A program made the translations under genes and the position numbers. Below are positions 23,829-33,209 of a stretch of DNA of 64,000 bases, piece after piece. The notes below the pieces were generated by a model. It was given only the letters and a program-made list of their open reading frames with translations, was not told the origin of the DNA and ran no database searches. Where the stretch lies: contig NZ_CP108442.1 in assembly GCF_041435355.1 (NCBI RefSeq), forward strand, positions 4,958,501 through 5,022,500, given 5' to 3'. The stretch's first letter is position 1; each line of letters opens with the position of its first letter. This stretch comes from Streptomyces sp. NBC_01276 (GTDB lineage Bacteria; Actinomycetota; Actinomycetes; Streptomycetales; Streptomycetaceae).

Positions 23829-26075
23829 ATGACAACCAACGGGGCGGTGCAACTGGCGGTGGTCGAGGGGGTGCTGGAACGCATCACCTACGCCAACGAG
23901 GAGAGCGGGTACACGGTCGCCCGGGTCGACACCGGCCGCGGCGCCGGGGACCTGCTGACCGTCGTCGGATCGCTGCTCGGCGCGCAGCCCGGCGAGTCCC
24001 TGCGCATGGAGGGCCGCTGGGGCTCGCACCCCCAGTACGGCAAGCAGTTCAGCGTCGAGAACTACTCGACCCTGCTGCCCGCCACCATCCAGGGCATCCG
24101 CCGCTACCTCGGCTCTGGCCTCATCAAGGGGATCGGCCCGAAGATCGCCGACCGGATCGTGGAGCACTTCGGCACCGACACCCTCGACGTCATCGAGGCC
24201 GAGCCGAAGCGCCTGATCGAGGTCCCCGGCCTCGGCCCCAAGCGGACGAAGATGATCGGCGCCGCCTGGGAGGAGCAGAAGGCCATCAAGGAGGTCATGG
24301 TCTTCCTCCAGGGCGTCGGCGTCTCCACCTCCATCGCCGTGCGGATCTACAAGAAGTACGGTGACGCCTCCATCTCGGTGGTCAAGAACCAGCCCTACCG
24401 GCTCGCCGCCGACGTGTGGGGCATCGGCTTCCTCACCGCCGACCGCATCGCCCAGGCCGTCGGCATCCCGCACGACAGCCCCGAGCGGGTCAAGGCCGGC
24501 CTCCAGTACGCCCTGTCCCAGTCCACCGACCAGGGCCACTGCTTCCTCCCCGAGGAGCGGCTGATCGCCGACGGGGTCAAGCTGCTCCAGGTGGACACCG
24601 GCCTGGTCATCGAGTGCCTGGCCGAACTCGCCGCCGATCCGGAAGGCGTCGTACGGGAGTCCGTGCCGGACCCCCAGGGCGGCCCGGACCCCCTCACCGC
24701 CGTGTACCTGGTGCCCTTCCACCGCGCGGAGCTGTCCCTGGTCGGGCAGGTCCGGCGGCTCCTGAACGCGGAGGAGGACCGGATGCCCGGCTTCCGGGAC
24801 GTGGACTGGGACAAGGCGCTCGGCTGGCTGGCCGGGCGCACCGGGGCGTCCCTCGCGCCCGAGCAGCGGGACGCGGTCCGCCTCGCCCTCACCCGTCGGG
24901 TCGCCGTCCTCACCGGCGGGCCGGGCTGCGGCAAGTCCTTCACGGTGCGCTCGATCGTGGAGCTGGCCCGTGCGAAGAAGGCCAAGGTGGTGCTCGCCGC
25001 CCCCACCGGCCGGGCGGCGAAGCGGCTGTCGGAGCTGACGGGGGCCGAGGCCTCCACCGTGCACCGGCTGCTGGAGCTGAAGCCGGGCGGGGATGCGGCG
25101 TACGACCGGGACCGGCCCTTGGACGCCGATCTCGTCGTGGTGGACGAAGCCTCGATGCTGGATCTGCTCCTGGCGAACAAACTCGTCAAGGCCGTGGCCC
25201 CGGGCGCGCACCTGCTGCTCGTCGGCGATGTGGACCAGCTCCCCTCGGTGGGGGCCGGAGAGGTGCTGAGGGACCTGCTGGCCGAGGGCGGCCCGGTCCC
25301 CGCCGTCCGTCTGACCAGGATTTTCCGCCAGGCCCAGCAGTCGGGCGTGGTCACCAACGCGCACCGGATCAACACCGGGGTCCCGCCGATCACCGACGGG
25401 CTGCCGGACTTCTTCCTCTTCCCCGAGGAGGACACCGAGGCGGCCGGTCTGCTCGCCGTCGACGTGGCCGCCCGTCGAATTCCGGCCAGATTCGGTCTGG
25501 ACCCGCGGCGTGACGTCCAGGTGCTGGCCCCCATGCACCGCGGCCCGGCCGGCGCCGGGAACCTCAACGGCCTGCTGCAGCAGGCGATCACCCCGGCCCG
25601 GCCGAACCTGCCCGAGAAGCGGTTCGGCGGCAGGGTCTTCCGGGTGGGTGACAAGGTCACCCAGATCCGCAACAACTACGAGAAGGGGGCCAACGGTGTC
25701 TTCAACGGCACCGTCGGCGTGGTCACCGCGCTTGACCTCGACGAACAGCGGCTGACCGTCAGGACGGAGGAGGACGAGGAGGTGGGGTACGAGTTCGCCG
25801 AGCTCGACGAGCTCGCCCACGCGTACGCCGTCACCATCCACCGCTCCCAGGGGAGTGAATATCCGGCGGTCGTGATCCCGGTCACCACCGGGGCTTGGAT
25901 GATGCTCCAGCGAAATCTGCTCTACACGGCGGTGACCAGGGCTAAGAAACTGGTCGTCCTGGTCGGGTCCCGCAAGGCCCTGGGGCAGGCGGTGCGTACC
26001 GTTTCCGCAGGCAGGAGGTACACGGCGGTCGCCGCCAGGCTGTCCGGTCGGATACCGGTGGGAAACATCACCTAG
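23829..26075 (+). CDS. recD2: RecD2-type SF1B DNA helicase
   Basis: A 748-residue ATP-dependent 5'-3' helicase of the RecBC-independent RecD2 type. The N-terminal OB-like domain has VEGVLERITYANEESGYTVA, followed by helix-hairpin-helix segments around YLGSGLIKGIGPKIADRIV and LIEVPGLGPKRTKMIG. The motor has Walker A LTGGPGCGKSFTV near residue 362, Walker B VVVDEASMLD, GDVDQLPSVGAG, TRIFRQAQ and the C-terminal VTIHRSQGSEYPAVVIP. Such helicases act in replication-fork and recombination repair. The start lacks a ribosome site, and TAGTTT sits six bases before ATG, so the mRNA may be leaderless. Stand-alone; citA follows at 180 bases. Confidence 0.93.
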   Translation: MTTNGAVQLAVVEGVLERITYANEESGYTVARVDTGRGAGDLLTVVGSLLGAQPGESLRMEGRWGSHPQYGKQFSVENYSTLLPATIQGIRRYLGSGLIKGIGPKIADRIVEHFGTDTLDVIEAEPKRLIEVPGLGPKRTKMIGAAWEEQKAIKEVMVFLQGVGVSTSIAVRIYKKYGDASISVVKNQPYRLAADVWGIGFLTADRIAQAVGIPHDSPERVKAGLQYALSQSTDQGHCFLPEERLIADGVKLLQVDTGLVIECLAELAADPEGVVRESVPDPQGGPDPLTAVYLVPFHRAELSLVGQVRRLLNAEEDRMPGFRDVDWDKALGWLAGRTGASLAPEQRDAVRLALTRRVAVLTGGPGCGKSFTVRSIVELARAKKAKVVLAAPTGRAAKRLSELTGAEASTVHRLLELKPGGDAAYDRDRPLDADLVVVDEASMLDLLLANKLVKAVAPGAHLLLVGDVDQLPSVGAGEVLRDLLAEGGPVPAVRLTRIFRQAQQSGVVTNAHRINTGVPPITDGLPDFFLFPEEDTEAAGLLAVDVAARRIPARFGLDPRRDVQVLAPMHRGPAGAGNLNGLLQQAITPARPNLPEKRFGGRVFRVGDKVTQIRNNYEKGANGVFNGTVGVVTALDLDEQRLTVRTEEDEEVGYEFAELDELAHAYAVTIHRSQGSEYPAVVIPVTTGAWMMLQRNLLYTAVTRAKKLVVLVGSRKALGQAVRTVSAGRRYTAVAARLSGRIPVGNIT

Positions 26076-26257
26076 ATGATCGATCATTTGGGGTATCCGC
26101 CACGGTGTGGAGGGGGCAGGATGAGCAGGTTGAAGGCACTCAGTGCCGTCAAATAGACCAAAGGCCGACCCCGAGTGCACTTTCCTGCGCCAAATGGGGG
26201 AAGGTAGAGGCAGTCAGGGCACCTCGAAGAAGAGGCACTACGTCGGTGAGGGATGAC

Positions 26258-27547
26258 GTGAGCGACAACTCTGTAGTACTCCGGTACGCGGACGGTGAAT
26301 ACACCTACCCGGTGGTCGAAAGCACTGTCGGTGACCAGGGCTTCGACATCTCGAAGCTGAGGGCCCAGACCGGGCTCGTCACGCTGGACAGCGGCTACGG
26401 AAACACCGCCGCCTACAAGTCCGCGATTACCTACCTCGACGGCGAGCAGGGCATCCTGCGCTACCGCGGTTACCCGATCGAGCAGCTGGCGGAGCGCTCG
26501 ACCTTCATCGAGGTCGCCTACCTGCTGATCAACGGTGAGCTGCCGACCGTCGACCAGCTCGCGTCGTTCCGCAACGACATCACCCAGCACACGCTGCTGC
26601 ACGAGGACGTCAAGCGGTTCTACGACGGCTTCCCGCGCGACGCGCACCCGATGGCGATGCTGTCCTCCGTGGTCAGCGCGCTGTCGACGTTCTACCAGGA
26701 CAGCCACAACCCGTTCGACGAGAAGCAGCGCAACCTCTCGACGATCCGCCTGCTGGCCAAGCTCCCGACGATCGCCGCGTACGCGTACAAGAAGTCGGTC
26801 GGCCACCCGGTGGTCTACCCGCGCAACGACCTCGGCTACGTCGAGAACTTCCTGCGCATGACCTTCTCCGTGCCGGCCCAGGAGTACGACCTGGACCCGG
26901 TCGTGGTCTCGGCGCTCGACAAGCTGCTGATCCTGCACGCGGACCACGAGCAGAACTGCTCGACCTCCACCGTGCGTCTGGTCGGCTCCTCGCAGGCGAA
27001 CATGTTCGCCTCGATCTCCGCCGGCATCTCCGCCCTGTGGGGCCCGCTGCACGGTGGCGCCAACCAGTCCGTCCTGGAGATGCTGGAAGGCATCAAGAAC
27101 GACGGCGGCGACGTCGACGCCTTCATCCGCAAGGTGAAGAACAAGGAGGACGGCGTCCGCCTGATGGGCTTCGGGCACCGCGTCTACAAGAGCTTCGACC
27201 CCCGGGCGAAGATCATCAAGGCGGCGGCGCACGACGTCCTCTCGGCGCTCGGCAAGAGCGACGAGCTGCTGGACATCGCGCTCAAGCTGGAAGAGCACGC
27301 GCTGGCCGACGAGTACTTCGTCGCGCGCAACCTCTACCCGAACGTGGACTTCTACACCGGTCTGATCTACCGGGCCATGGGCTTCCCGACCGAGATGTTC
27401 ACCGTGCTCTTCGCGCTCGGCCGGCTCCCCGGCTGGATCGCCCAGTGGCACGAGATGATCAAGGAGCCCGGCTCCCGCATCGGCCGCCCGCGCCAGATCT
27501 ACACCGGCGAGGTCCTGCGCGACTTCGTCCCCGTCGAGGCCCGCTGA
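26258..27547 (+). CDS. citA: Citrate synthase
   Basis: A 429-residue enzyme condensing acetyl-CoA with oxaloacetate at the entry of the TCA cycle. It is of the hexameric type with an N-terminal beta domain (LRYADGEYTYPVVESTVGDQ, DGEQGILRYRGYPIEQLAE). Catalytic residues are in LILHADHEQNCSTSTVRL (His), GPLHGGANQSVLEML (His) and PNVDFYTGLIYRAMGFP (Asp). GTG at 26258 follows GAGGG by six bases. The 180-base upstream gap, holding TCAAATAGACCAAAGG and an AT-rich CAAATGGGGG stretch, must contain the promoter, but I see no clear -35/-10 pair. Two hairpins follow the stop codon. From memory it corresponds to SCO2736. Confidence 0.96.
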   Translation: MSDNSVVLRYADGEYTYPVVESTVGDQGFDISKLRAQTGLVTLDSGYGNTAAYKSAITYLDGEQGILRYRGYPIEQLAERSTFIEVAYLLINGELPTVDQLASFRNDITQHTLLHEDVKRFYDGFPRDAHPMAMLSSVVSALSTFYQDSHNPFDEKQRNLSTIRLLAKLPTIAAYAYKKSVGHPVVYPRNDLGYVENFLRMTFSVPAQEYDLDPVVVSALDKLLILHADHEQNCSTSTVRLVGSSQANMFASISAGISALWGPLHGGANQSVLEMLEGIKNDGGDVDAFIRKVKNKEDGVRLMGFGHRVYKSFDPRAKIIKAAAHDVLSALGKSDELLDIALKLEEHALADEYFVARNLYPNVDFYTGLIYRAMGFPTEMFTVLFALGRLPGWIAQWHEMIKEPGSRIGRPRQIYTGEVLRDFVPVEAR

Positions 27548-27576
27548 CCGCGAGCCCGCGAGGCCTGAGCGTACGA

Positions 27577-27627
27577 AAAGCGCCCCGCCGTCGATCCCCC
27601 CACGGGTCGACGGTCGGGGCGCTTTCC
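27577..27627 (+). terminator. Rho-independent terminator of citA
   Basis: AAAGCGCCCCG-CCGTCGA pairs with TCGACGG-TCGGGGCGCTTT, followed by CCTTTTCC. The loop is TCCCCCCACGGG. This is the first of two neighbouring hairpins with the same loop. Confidence 0.88.
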
Positions 27628-27631
27628 TTTT

Positions 27632-27670
27632 CCCCGGCAGCGGATTCCCCCCACGGGATCCGCGCCGGGG
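27632..27670 (+). terminator. Second hairpin after citA with the same loop sequence
   Basis: CCCCGGC-AGC-GGAT pairs with ATCC-GC-GCCGGGG around the loop TCCCCCCACGGG, identical to the loop of the preceding terminator although the stems differ. It has no T-run. It may be a back-up terminator or a structured RNA element. Confidence 0.6.
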
Positions 27671-27904
27671 CGTCGGTGTGTGCCGGGACCCGTTCGGGTC
27701 GGGAGGGCCGCTCAAGGCTTCCCGAGGGCACGCGTCCCGGCCGGCAGATGCCCGGGACGTCCCCCAAGACCTCCGTGAAACATCCCCCAAGACGTTTCTG
27801 GCATCGCCCTATTAGACCCGTGTCGACCCCGGATGGTTACGTTGCGATCACTGTGATCTGCGTCTCCAGTGAAGGAACTGTGGAGGGCCGGGGGAGGAGG
27901 GCCA

Positions 27905-30187
27905 CTAGCGGAAGGACCGCAGCCGCAGGCTGTTGGTGACCACGAAGACCGAGGAGAAGGCCATCGCGGCCCCCGCGATCATCGGGTTGAGCAGCCCGGC
28001 CGCCGCCAGCGGCAGCGCCGCCAGGTTGTAGCCGAAGGCCCAGAAGAGGTTGCCCTTGATGGTGGCGAGGGTGCGGCGGGAGAGCCGGATGGCGTCCGCG
28101 GCCACCCGCAGGTCGCCCCGTACGAGGGTCAGGTCCCCGGCCTCGATGGCCGCGTCGGTACCGGTGCCCATGGCCAGGCCGAGGTCGGCCTGGGCCAGCG
28201 CGGCCGCGTCGTTGACCCCGTCGCCCACCATGGCGACCGTCCGGCCCTCGGCCTGGAGCCGGCGGACCACGTCCACCTTGTCCTGCGGGAGCACCTCGGC
28301 GATGACCTCGTCGATGCCGACCTCGCGGGCCACCGTCTCGGCCACGGCCCGGTTGTCGCCGGTCAGCAGGACCGGGGTCAGGCCCAGTGCGCGCAGCCGG
28401 GTCACGGCCTCGGCGCTGGTCTCCTTGACCGCGTCGGCCACGCTCAGCACCCCGCGGGCCGTTCCGTCCCAGGCCACCAGCACGGCCGTGGCGCCGGTGG
28501 CCTCGGCGGCCTCCTTGGCGTCGGCGAGCGCGGCGGGCAGCGGCACCGACCGGTCGGCCAGCAGCCGTTCGCGGCCCACGAGGACGGCGTGTCCCTCGAC
28601 GGTGCCCTCGACGCCGAGCCCGCCGTGGTTGCGGAAGTCCTCCGGGACGGGCAGCCCCTCGGTGAGCTCCGCGGCCGCCGTGGCGACGGCCCGCGCGATC
28701 GGGTGCTCGGAGAAGTGCTCCAGGGCGCCGGCCAGGCGCAGCAGTTCGCCGGCGTCGACCCCCTCGGCGGGATGGGTGGCGGACAGGGTCATCCGGCCGG
28801 TGGTGACCGTCCCGGTCTTGTCCAGGACGACGGTGTCCACCCGGCGGGTCGACTCCAGCACCTCGGGGCCCTTGATCAGGATGCCGAGCTGGGCCCCCCG
28901 TCCGGTGCCGACCATCAGCGCGGTCGGCGTGGCCAGGCCCAGGGCGCAGGGGCAGGCGATGATCAGGACGGACACGGCGGCGGTGAAGGCGGCGGTGGCG
29001 TCGTCGGTGATGAGCAGCCAGGCGACCCAGGTGCCGAGTGCGAGGAGCAGGACGACGGGGACGAAGACGCCGGAGACGCGGTCGGCGAGCCGTTGCACCG
29101 CGGCCTTGCCGTTCTGCGCGTCCTCGACCATCTTGGCCATCCGGGCGAGCTGGGTGTCGGCCCCGATCCGGGTGGCCTCGACGACGAGACGCCCGGAGGC
29201 GTTGACCGTGGCTCCGGTCACCGGGTCCCCGACGGCCACCTCGACCGGGACGGATTCCCCCGTCAGCATCGAGGCGTCCACGGCGGAGGAGCCCTCGACG
29301 ACGGTGCCGTCGGTGGCGATCTTCTCGCCGGGTCGGACGACGAAACGGTCTCCGACCACGAGCGCGGCGACCGGGACGCGGACCTCCCGGCCGGCGCGCA
29401 GCACCACCACGTCCTTGGCGCCCAGTTCCAGCAGGGCCCGCAGGGCGGCCCCGGCCTTCCGCTTGGAGCGGGCCTCCAGATAGCGGCCCAGCAGGATGAA
29501 GGTGACGACTCCGGCGGCGACCTCCAGGTAGATGGCGGAGGAGCCGTCCGCGTGCGAGGCGCCCACGTCGAAGCCGTGCCGCATGCCGGGCGTGCCCGCC
29601 TGCCCGAAGAACAGGGCCCACAGCGACCAGGTGAAGGCGGCGAGGGTGCCGATGGACACCAGGGTGTCCATGGTGGCCGCGCCGTGCCGCAGGTTCGTCC
29701 AGGTGGCCTTGTGGAAGGGGAAGCCGCCCCAGACGACCACGGGCGCGGCCAGGGTCAGCGAGAGCCACTGCCAGTTGTCGAACTGGAGGGCCGGGACCAT
29801 CGCGAGCACGACGACGGGCAGGGTGAGGACGGCGGAGACCAGCAGCCGCTCCCGCAGCGCGGCGAGTTCGGGGTCGGGCCCGGCGGGCCCCCGCGCTTCC
29901 CGTTCCGGTCCGGCCCCGTCGGCCGTGGCGGGGGACGGGGGCGGGGGCGCGGGCGCGGGCTCCTGCGCGGTGTACCCGGTCTTCACGACGGTGGCGATCA
30001 GGTCGGCGACCCGCACGTCCCCCGTGCAGGAGACGTGGGCCTTCTCGGTGGCGTAGTTCACCGTGGCCTCGACGCCGTCCATCCGGTTGAGCTTCTTCTC
30101 GATCCGGGCGGCGCAGGAGGCGCAGGTCATCCCGCCGATCGAGAGCTCGACCGCCGTTATGGGCCCGTCGTGCACTGTGCTGGTCAT
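27905..30187 (-). CDS. copA: Copper-transporting P1B-type ATPase
   Basis: A 760-residue membrane pump. An N-terminal metal-binding domain carries GMTCASC (residues about 19-25); eight membrane helices follow, the sixth with the transport motif CPC ([11 protein letters not shown], near 410). The actuator domain has LTGESVPVE, the phosphorylation site is [12 protein letters not shown] (near 451), and the ATP hinge is [15 protein letters not shown] with GMTCASC indicates Cu(I) export. There is a Pro-rich linker ([13 protein letters not shown]) after the first domain. The CopZ-like chaperone gene lies 95 bases upstream on the same strand behind a CsoR-type operator, so the two are probably co-induced by copper. 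Confidence 0.94.
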   Translation of the reverse strand: MTSTVHDGPITAVELSIGGMTCASCAARIEKKLNRMDGVEATVNYATEKAHVSCTGDVRVADLIATVVKTGYTAQEPAPAPPPPSPATADGAGPEREARGPAGPDPELAALRERLLVSAVLTLPVVVLAMVPALQFDNWQWLSLTLAAPVVVWGGFPFHKATWTNLRHGAATMDTLVSIGTLAAFTWSLWALFFGQAGTPGMRHGFDVGASHADGSSAIYLEVAAGVVTFILLGRYLEARSKRKAGAALRALLELGAKDVVVLRAGREVRVPVAALVVGDRFVVRPGEKIATDGTVVEGSSAVDASMLTGESVPVEVAVGDPVTGATVNASGRLVVEATRIGADTQLARMAKMVEDAQNGKAAVQRLADRVSGVFVPVVLLLALGTWVAWLLITDDATAAFTAAVSVLIIACPCALGLATPTALMVGTGRGAQLGILIKGPEVLESTRRVDTVVLDKTGTVTTGRMTLSATHPAEGVDAGELLRLAGALEHFSEHPIARAVATAAAELTEGLPVPEDFRNHGGLGVEGTVEGHAVLVGRERLLADRSVPLPAALADAKEAAEATGATAVLVAWDGTARGVLSVADAVKETSAEAVTRLRALGLTPVLLTGDNRAVAETVAREVGIDEVIAEVLPQDKVDVVRRLQAEGRTVAMVGDGVNDAAALAQADLGLAMGTGTDAAIEAGDLTLVRGDLRVAADAIRLSRRTLATIKGNLFWAFGYNLAALPLAAAGLLNPMIAGAAMAFSSVFVVTNSLRLRSFR

Positions 30188-30282
30188 GTTTCCGGCTCCA
30201 GGGGGAGGGCCGGCCCGTACGGGACCAGTATGAGCTGGCCGGTACGGACCGGCTGGGTGCTGCGGGGGTGGCGGGGCGCGGC

Positions 30283-30516
30283 TCAGACCCGGCCGGCGAG
30301 CTCGTAGCCGGCCTCGTCCACGGCGGCGCGGACGTCTTCCTCGGAGAGCGGGGCGGCGGAGACCACGGTGACCTCACCGGTGGCGGCGACGGCCTCGACC
30401 GAGGACACGCCCGCCAGGGCGGTCAGCTCGGCGGTCACGGCGCCCTCGCAGTGCCCACAGGTCATGCCGGTGACCTTGTACACGGCGGTGGTGCGGGTGT
30501 CCGTCTCGGCGGTCAT
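30283..30516 (-). CDS. copZ: CopZ-like heavy-metal chaperone
   Basis: A 77-residue HMA-domain protein, [20 protein letters not shown] and [14 protein letters not shown], with the metal-binding pair in GMTCGHC. It would carry Cu(I) to the ATPase encoded downstream. ATG at 30516 (MTAETD) is preferred to the upstream ATG at 30531 because AAGGAG lies seven bases before it. The promoter just upstream carries a CsoR-type palindrome. Confidence 0.9.
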   Translation of the reverse strand: MTAETDTRTTAVYKVTGMTCGHCEGAVTAELTALAGVSSVEAVAATGEVTVVSAAPLSEEDVRAAVDEAGYELAGRV

Positions 30517-30554
30517 GTCGTTCTCCTTCATCGGGGGTGTCTCTCTGCTCCCAG

Positions 30555-30574
30555 ATTATACCCCTAGGGGGTAT
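30555..30574 (-). promoter_or_regulatory. CsoR-type copper operator overlapping the copZ-copA promoter
   Basis: ATACCCCTAGGGGGTAT at 30558-30574 is the GC-tract palindrome typical of CsoR operators. On the minus strand it runs directly into a perfect -10 TATAAT (30560-30555), so apo-CsoR bound here would block polymerase and Cu(I) would relieve repression. No csoR gene is in the window. Confidence 0.85.
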
Positions 30575-30645
30575 TGAGCGAGCATCTGGCGGGACTTGGC
30601 GGGATCCCAGTGAAGCGTGCGGGGGGCAAGATCGCCGCAATCCCA

Positions 30646-30692
30646 GTAAACGGCGTTTACGGTGCATATGGAACGCTATCCACTGATAGTGG
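30646..30692. promoter_or_regulatory. Three short perfect dyads between copZ promoter and HTH gene
   Basis: GTAAAC-GGC-GTTTAC (30646-30660) is followed by the overlapping dyads CTATC-CACT-GATAG (30676-30689) and CCACT-GAT-AGTGG (30680-30692). They sit just downstream of the small HTH gene's stop and about 80-120 bases upstream of the copper promoter. They are AT-rich relative to surroundings, as operators are. Confidence 0.5.
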
Positions 30693-30703
30693 TCGCCGGG
30701 CCG

Positions 30704-30904
30704 TCAGCCGTCGTGGCGCCCCCGGTTGCCCGGGCGGCGGGCCACCCAGGCGCGGATGGTGTCGGCGTACCAGTAGGGCCTCGAGCCCTCCACGTGGTCG
30801 GGCGCGGGGAGCAGCCCGTGCTTCCGGTAGGAGCGCACGGTGTCCGGCTGGACCTGGATATGGGCGGCGATCTCCTTGTACGACCACAGCGTTCGGTCGC
30901 TCAT
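30704..30904 (-). CDS. Small MerR/excisionase-like HTH protein
   Basis: A 66-residue single-domain DNA-binding protein: MSDRTLWSYKEIAAHIQVQP, DTVRSYRKHGLLPAPDHVEG, then RPYWYADTIRAWVARRPG. The winged-helix pattern (recognition helix near VQPDTVRSYRK, wing near RPYWYA) is that of AlpA/excisionase or MerR N-terminal domains. Homologous small proteins are common in Streptomyces chromosomes without an integrase, and none is present here. ATG at 30904 has AGGAGG eight bases upstream; a longer frame from 30925 lacks it. Inverted repeats flank the gene on both sides and are plausible targets. Confidence 0.75.
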   Translation of the reverse strand: MSDRTLWSYKEIAAHIQVQPDTVRSYRKHGLLPAPDHVEGSRPYWYADTIRAWVARRPGNRGRHDG

Positions 30905-31040
30905 CCACGACACCTCCTGGTCCACGCCGCGGGGCCGGCCGGACGGCCGTCGGGGGAGCCGGCGCGTGGACAGTGACGATCACTCGGGTTGTGCCCGGAG
31001 AACGACGCCCGGTGAGTGCGGGGCAGCGGCTGTCGACGGC

Positions 31041-31120
31041 CTGTGACGGAAAACCCGCGAAATGCGGACATCCGTCACAGGAGGGTGACTCCCGTGACGG
31101 AATACGACACAGGAGTCACC
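31041..31120. repeat. Interleaved inverted repeats upstream of the small HTH gene
   Basis: CTGTGACGGA at 31041-31050 is exactly inverted as TCCGTCACAG at 31071-31080, and GTGACGGA recurs at 31094-31101. Interlocked with these, GGTGACTCC (31084-31092) is exactly inverted as GGAGTCACC (31112-31120), and CACAGGAG occurs directly repeated at 31076 and 31108. A further dyad AGTGA-CGA-TCACT is at 30972-30984. The 80-base block lies between the Gfo/Idh stop and the HTH start. Confidence 0.8.
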
Positions 31121-31168
31121 GGGGCGTCCGGGGTGCTGCGGGGCGCTTCCAGCCCGCTTGCGGCCCGC

Positions 31169-32194
31169 TCAGTCCCGCCCGGCCGCGTACAGCTCCGGCC
31201 GCTCCGCCAGCCGCACCTCGGTCCGTACGCCGCTGCGCGCGGCCACCAGCCCCGCCCGCGAGACGGCCGCCGCCGCGTACCCGTCCCACGCGTCGGGTCC
31301 CGCCACCCGCCCCCGCGCCGCCGCGGCCACCCAGCGCCGCACCTGGCGGTCGTAGGCGTCGGCGAACCGGGTCGTGTAGTCCTGGACCACCTCCCCGCCC
31401 CACCGGCCGCCCGACTCGACCACCATCGCGTGGCCGTCGCCGATGCGGGCGGTGCCGGACTCGCCGACCGCCTCGCAGCGCACCTGGTAGCCGAAACCGC
31501 AGTTGACGAAGATCTCCACGTCCACGATCGCGCCGCCCGAGGTCTCCAGCAGGACGAAGCGCGGATCGCCCAGCGCCTCCGGCGCGGCCGAGGTGGGGGT
31601 GGGCGCGAGCACCGTCACCGCGGTGACCTCCTGGCCCAGCAGCCAGCGGGCCGCGTCCACCTCGTGCACCACCGAGTCGCTGATCAGCATGTCGCCGGTG
31701 AAGAAGGAGGGCGAGGAGGCGTTGCGGTGGCGGCAGTGCAGGAAGAGCGGCCGGCCGATCCCGCCCGCGTCCAGCAGCTCCTTGAGCCGCTCGTACTCGG
31801 CGTCGAAGCGCCGCATGAACCCCACCTGCACCAGCCGCCGCCCCAGCCGCCGCTCCGCCTCCATGATCCGCAGGGCTCCCTCCGGATCCGGGGTCAGGGG
31901 CTTCTCGCAGAGCACCGGCAGCCGGCGGTCCAGGGCGTGCAGGACCGCCTCCTCGTGGGCGGGACCGGGGGAGGCGATCAGTACGGCGTCCACCCCGGGC
32001 GCCGCGATCGCCGCGCCCGGGTCCGTGTACGCGCCCGCGCCCTCCAGCCCCGCCGCGACCTCCTTGACGCGGTCCCCGTCCGGATCGGCGACGGCCACCA
32101 CCCGCGCTCCGCCCACCGTGGTGCCGATCCGCCGGACGTGATCGGAGCCCATCCTTCCGGTGCCGATGACCGCGATGCCGAGCGTGCCGCTCAT
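31169..32194 (-). CDS. Gfo/Idh/MocA oxidoreductase, inositol 2-dehydrogenase-like
   Basis: A 341-residue NAD(P)-dependent dehydrogenase. The Rossmann start [17 protein letters not shown] binds the dinucleotide; [14 protein letters not shown] contains the conserved [19 protein letters not shown] and the C-terminal alpha/beta domain complete the fold. It oxidises a cyclitol or sugar, and the iol neighbours make myo-inositol or an inosose the likely substrate. ATG at 32194 has GGAGGAG with seven-base spacing. It follows the isomerase gene by 19 bases on the same strand. Confidence 0.85.
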   Translation of the reverse strand: MSGTLGIAVIGTGRMGSDHVRRIGTTVGGARVVAVADPDGDRVKEVAAGLEGAGAYTDPGAAIAAPGVDAVLIASPGPAHEEAVLHALDRRLPVLCEKPLTPDPEGALRIMEAERRLGRRLVQVGFMRRFDAEYERLKELLDAGGIGRPLFLHCRHRNASSPSFFTGDMLISDSVVHEVDAARWLLGQEVTAVTVLAPTPTSAAPEALGDPRFVLLETSGGAIVDVEIFVNCGFGYQVRCEAVGESGTARIGDGHAMVVESGGRWGGEVVQDYTTRFADAYDRQVRRWVAAAARGRVAGPDAWDGYAAAAVSRAGLVAARSGVRTEVRLAERPELYAAGRD

Positions 32195-32213
32195 GTGTCT
32201 CTCCTCCAGGGTG

Positions 32214-33128
32214 TCAACGGGCGCCGCAGGAGCGCAGATGGGCCCGGGTGCGCCGGGCGATGGGCAGCGGCCGGTCGGGCGGGCACGGGTACATGTCCTG
32301 CTCCACGATGGCGAAGAGCTCCACGCCGAGCCGCTGGGCCGCCGCCAGTACGGGTTCCAGCGCGGGCACTCCCGACGGCGGCTCGCACATCACCCCGCGG
32401 GCCACGGCCGGCCCGAAGGGCAGCTCCTCGGCCCGCACTTCGGCGAGGACCCGCGGGTCCACCTGCTTGAGGTGGAGGTAGCCGATCCGCTCGCCGAAGG
32501 TCTCGATCGCCTCGACGCTGTCCCCGCCGCAGTACGCGTAGTGCCCGGTGTCCAGGCACAGCGAGACCAGGGCCGGATCGGTGGCGTCCAGGAAGCGGGC
32601 CACGTTCGAGGGGGTGTCGATGTGGGTGTCGGCGTGCGGGTGGACCACGATCCGCAGCCCGTAGCGGTCCCGGACCTCCCGGCCCAGCCGCTCGGTCTGC
32701 GAGGTCAGTTCGCGCCATTGGTCCGGGGGCAGGACCCGGTCCTCCAGCACCGCGCCGGTCTTGTCGTCGCGCCAGAAGGAGGGGATGACGACCAGGTGCT
32801 CCGCGCCCGTGTCCCGGGTGAGCGCGGCGATCCGCGACACGTGCTCCCAGGTCTCCTCCCAGACGGCGGGCCCGTGATGGAGTCCGGTGAAGACGGTGCC
32901 GGCGGACACCCGCAGGCCCCGCTTCGCGGTCTCGTCGGCGAGGCGGGCCGCGTCGGTGGGCAGGTAGCCGTAGGGGCCGAGCTCGATCCACTCGTACCCG
33001 GCGTCGGCCACCTCGTCCAGGAAGCGCTCCCAGGGGGTCTGGAGGGGATCCTCCGGAAACCAGACACCCCAGGAGTCCGGAGCCGAACCGACACGGATAC
33101 GGGTCAACGCGGGTGGGGAGGAGGTCAT
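32214..33128 (-). CDS. Sugar phosphate isomerase/epimerase, IolE/IolH-like TIM barrel
   Basis: A 304-residue AP-endonuclease-2-type TIM barrel: [19 protein letters not shown] at the N-terminus is characteristic of IolE-type inosose dehydratases. Barrel metal ligands are in [45 protein letters not shown] and [10 protein letters not shown]. In the inositol pathway it would dehydrate scyllo-inosose, though an isomerase role is possible. ATG at 33128 (MTSSPPAL) follows AAGGTGG. It is divergent from iolC with an 81-base gap. Confidence 0.82.
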   Translation of the reverse strand: MTSSPPALTRIRVGSAPDSWGVWFPEDPLQTPWERFLDEVADAGYEWIELGPYGYLPTDAARLADETAKRGLRVSAGTVFTGLHHGPAVWEETWEHVSRIAALTRDTGAEHLVVIPSFWRDDKTGAVLEDRVLPPDQWRELTSQTERLGREVRDRYGLRIVVHPHADTHIDTPSNVARFLDATDPALVSLCLDTGHYAYCGGDSVEAIETFGERIGYLHLKQVDPRVLAEVRAEELPFGPAVARGVMCEPPSGVPALEPVLAAAQRLGVELFAIVEQDMYPCPPDRPLPIARRTRAHLRSCGAR

Positions 33129-33209
33129 GACGGCCACCTTAGGGTGCGAGGCTCAAGGCAACGGGGAAGGCGAATGGGACGGGCACGGGGAGCGGGAGGA
33201 GCGGCGCAA

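Larger units (their letters stand above)
27548..27904. other. citA-copA intergenic region
   Basis: 357 bases without a gene, between convergent citA and the copper ATPase. The left half holds the two hairpins. The right half holds an 11-base direct repeat TCCCCCAAGAC at 27760-27770 and 27783-27793, separated by 12 bases, then a relatively AT-rich tail (GGATGGTTACGTTGCGATCACTG written in parts around 27832-27856). No coding potential or clear promoter is visible. Confidence 0.6.

Noticed and set aside
23829..26075. RecD subunit of a RecBCD complex
   Set aside because: The extended N-terminal OB/HhH region and absence of recB/recC point to stand-alone RecD2.
30704..31120. Integrated element or excisionase module
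   Set aside because: The HTH protein is excisionase-like and repeats are present, but no integrase, replication or transfer gene, attachment duplication or tRNA junction is visible.
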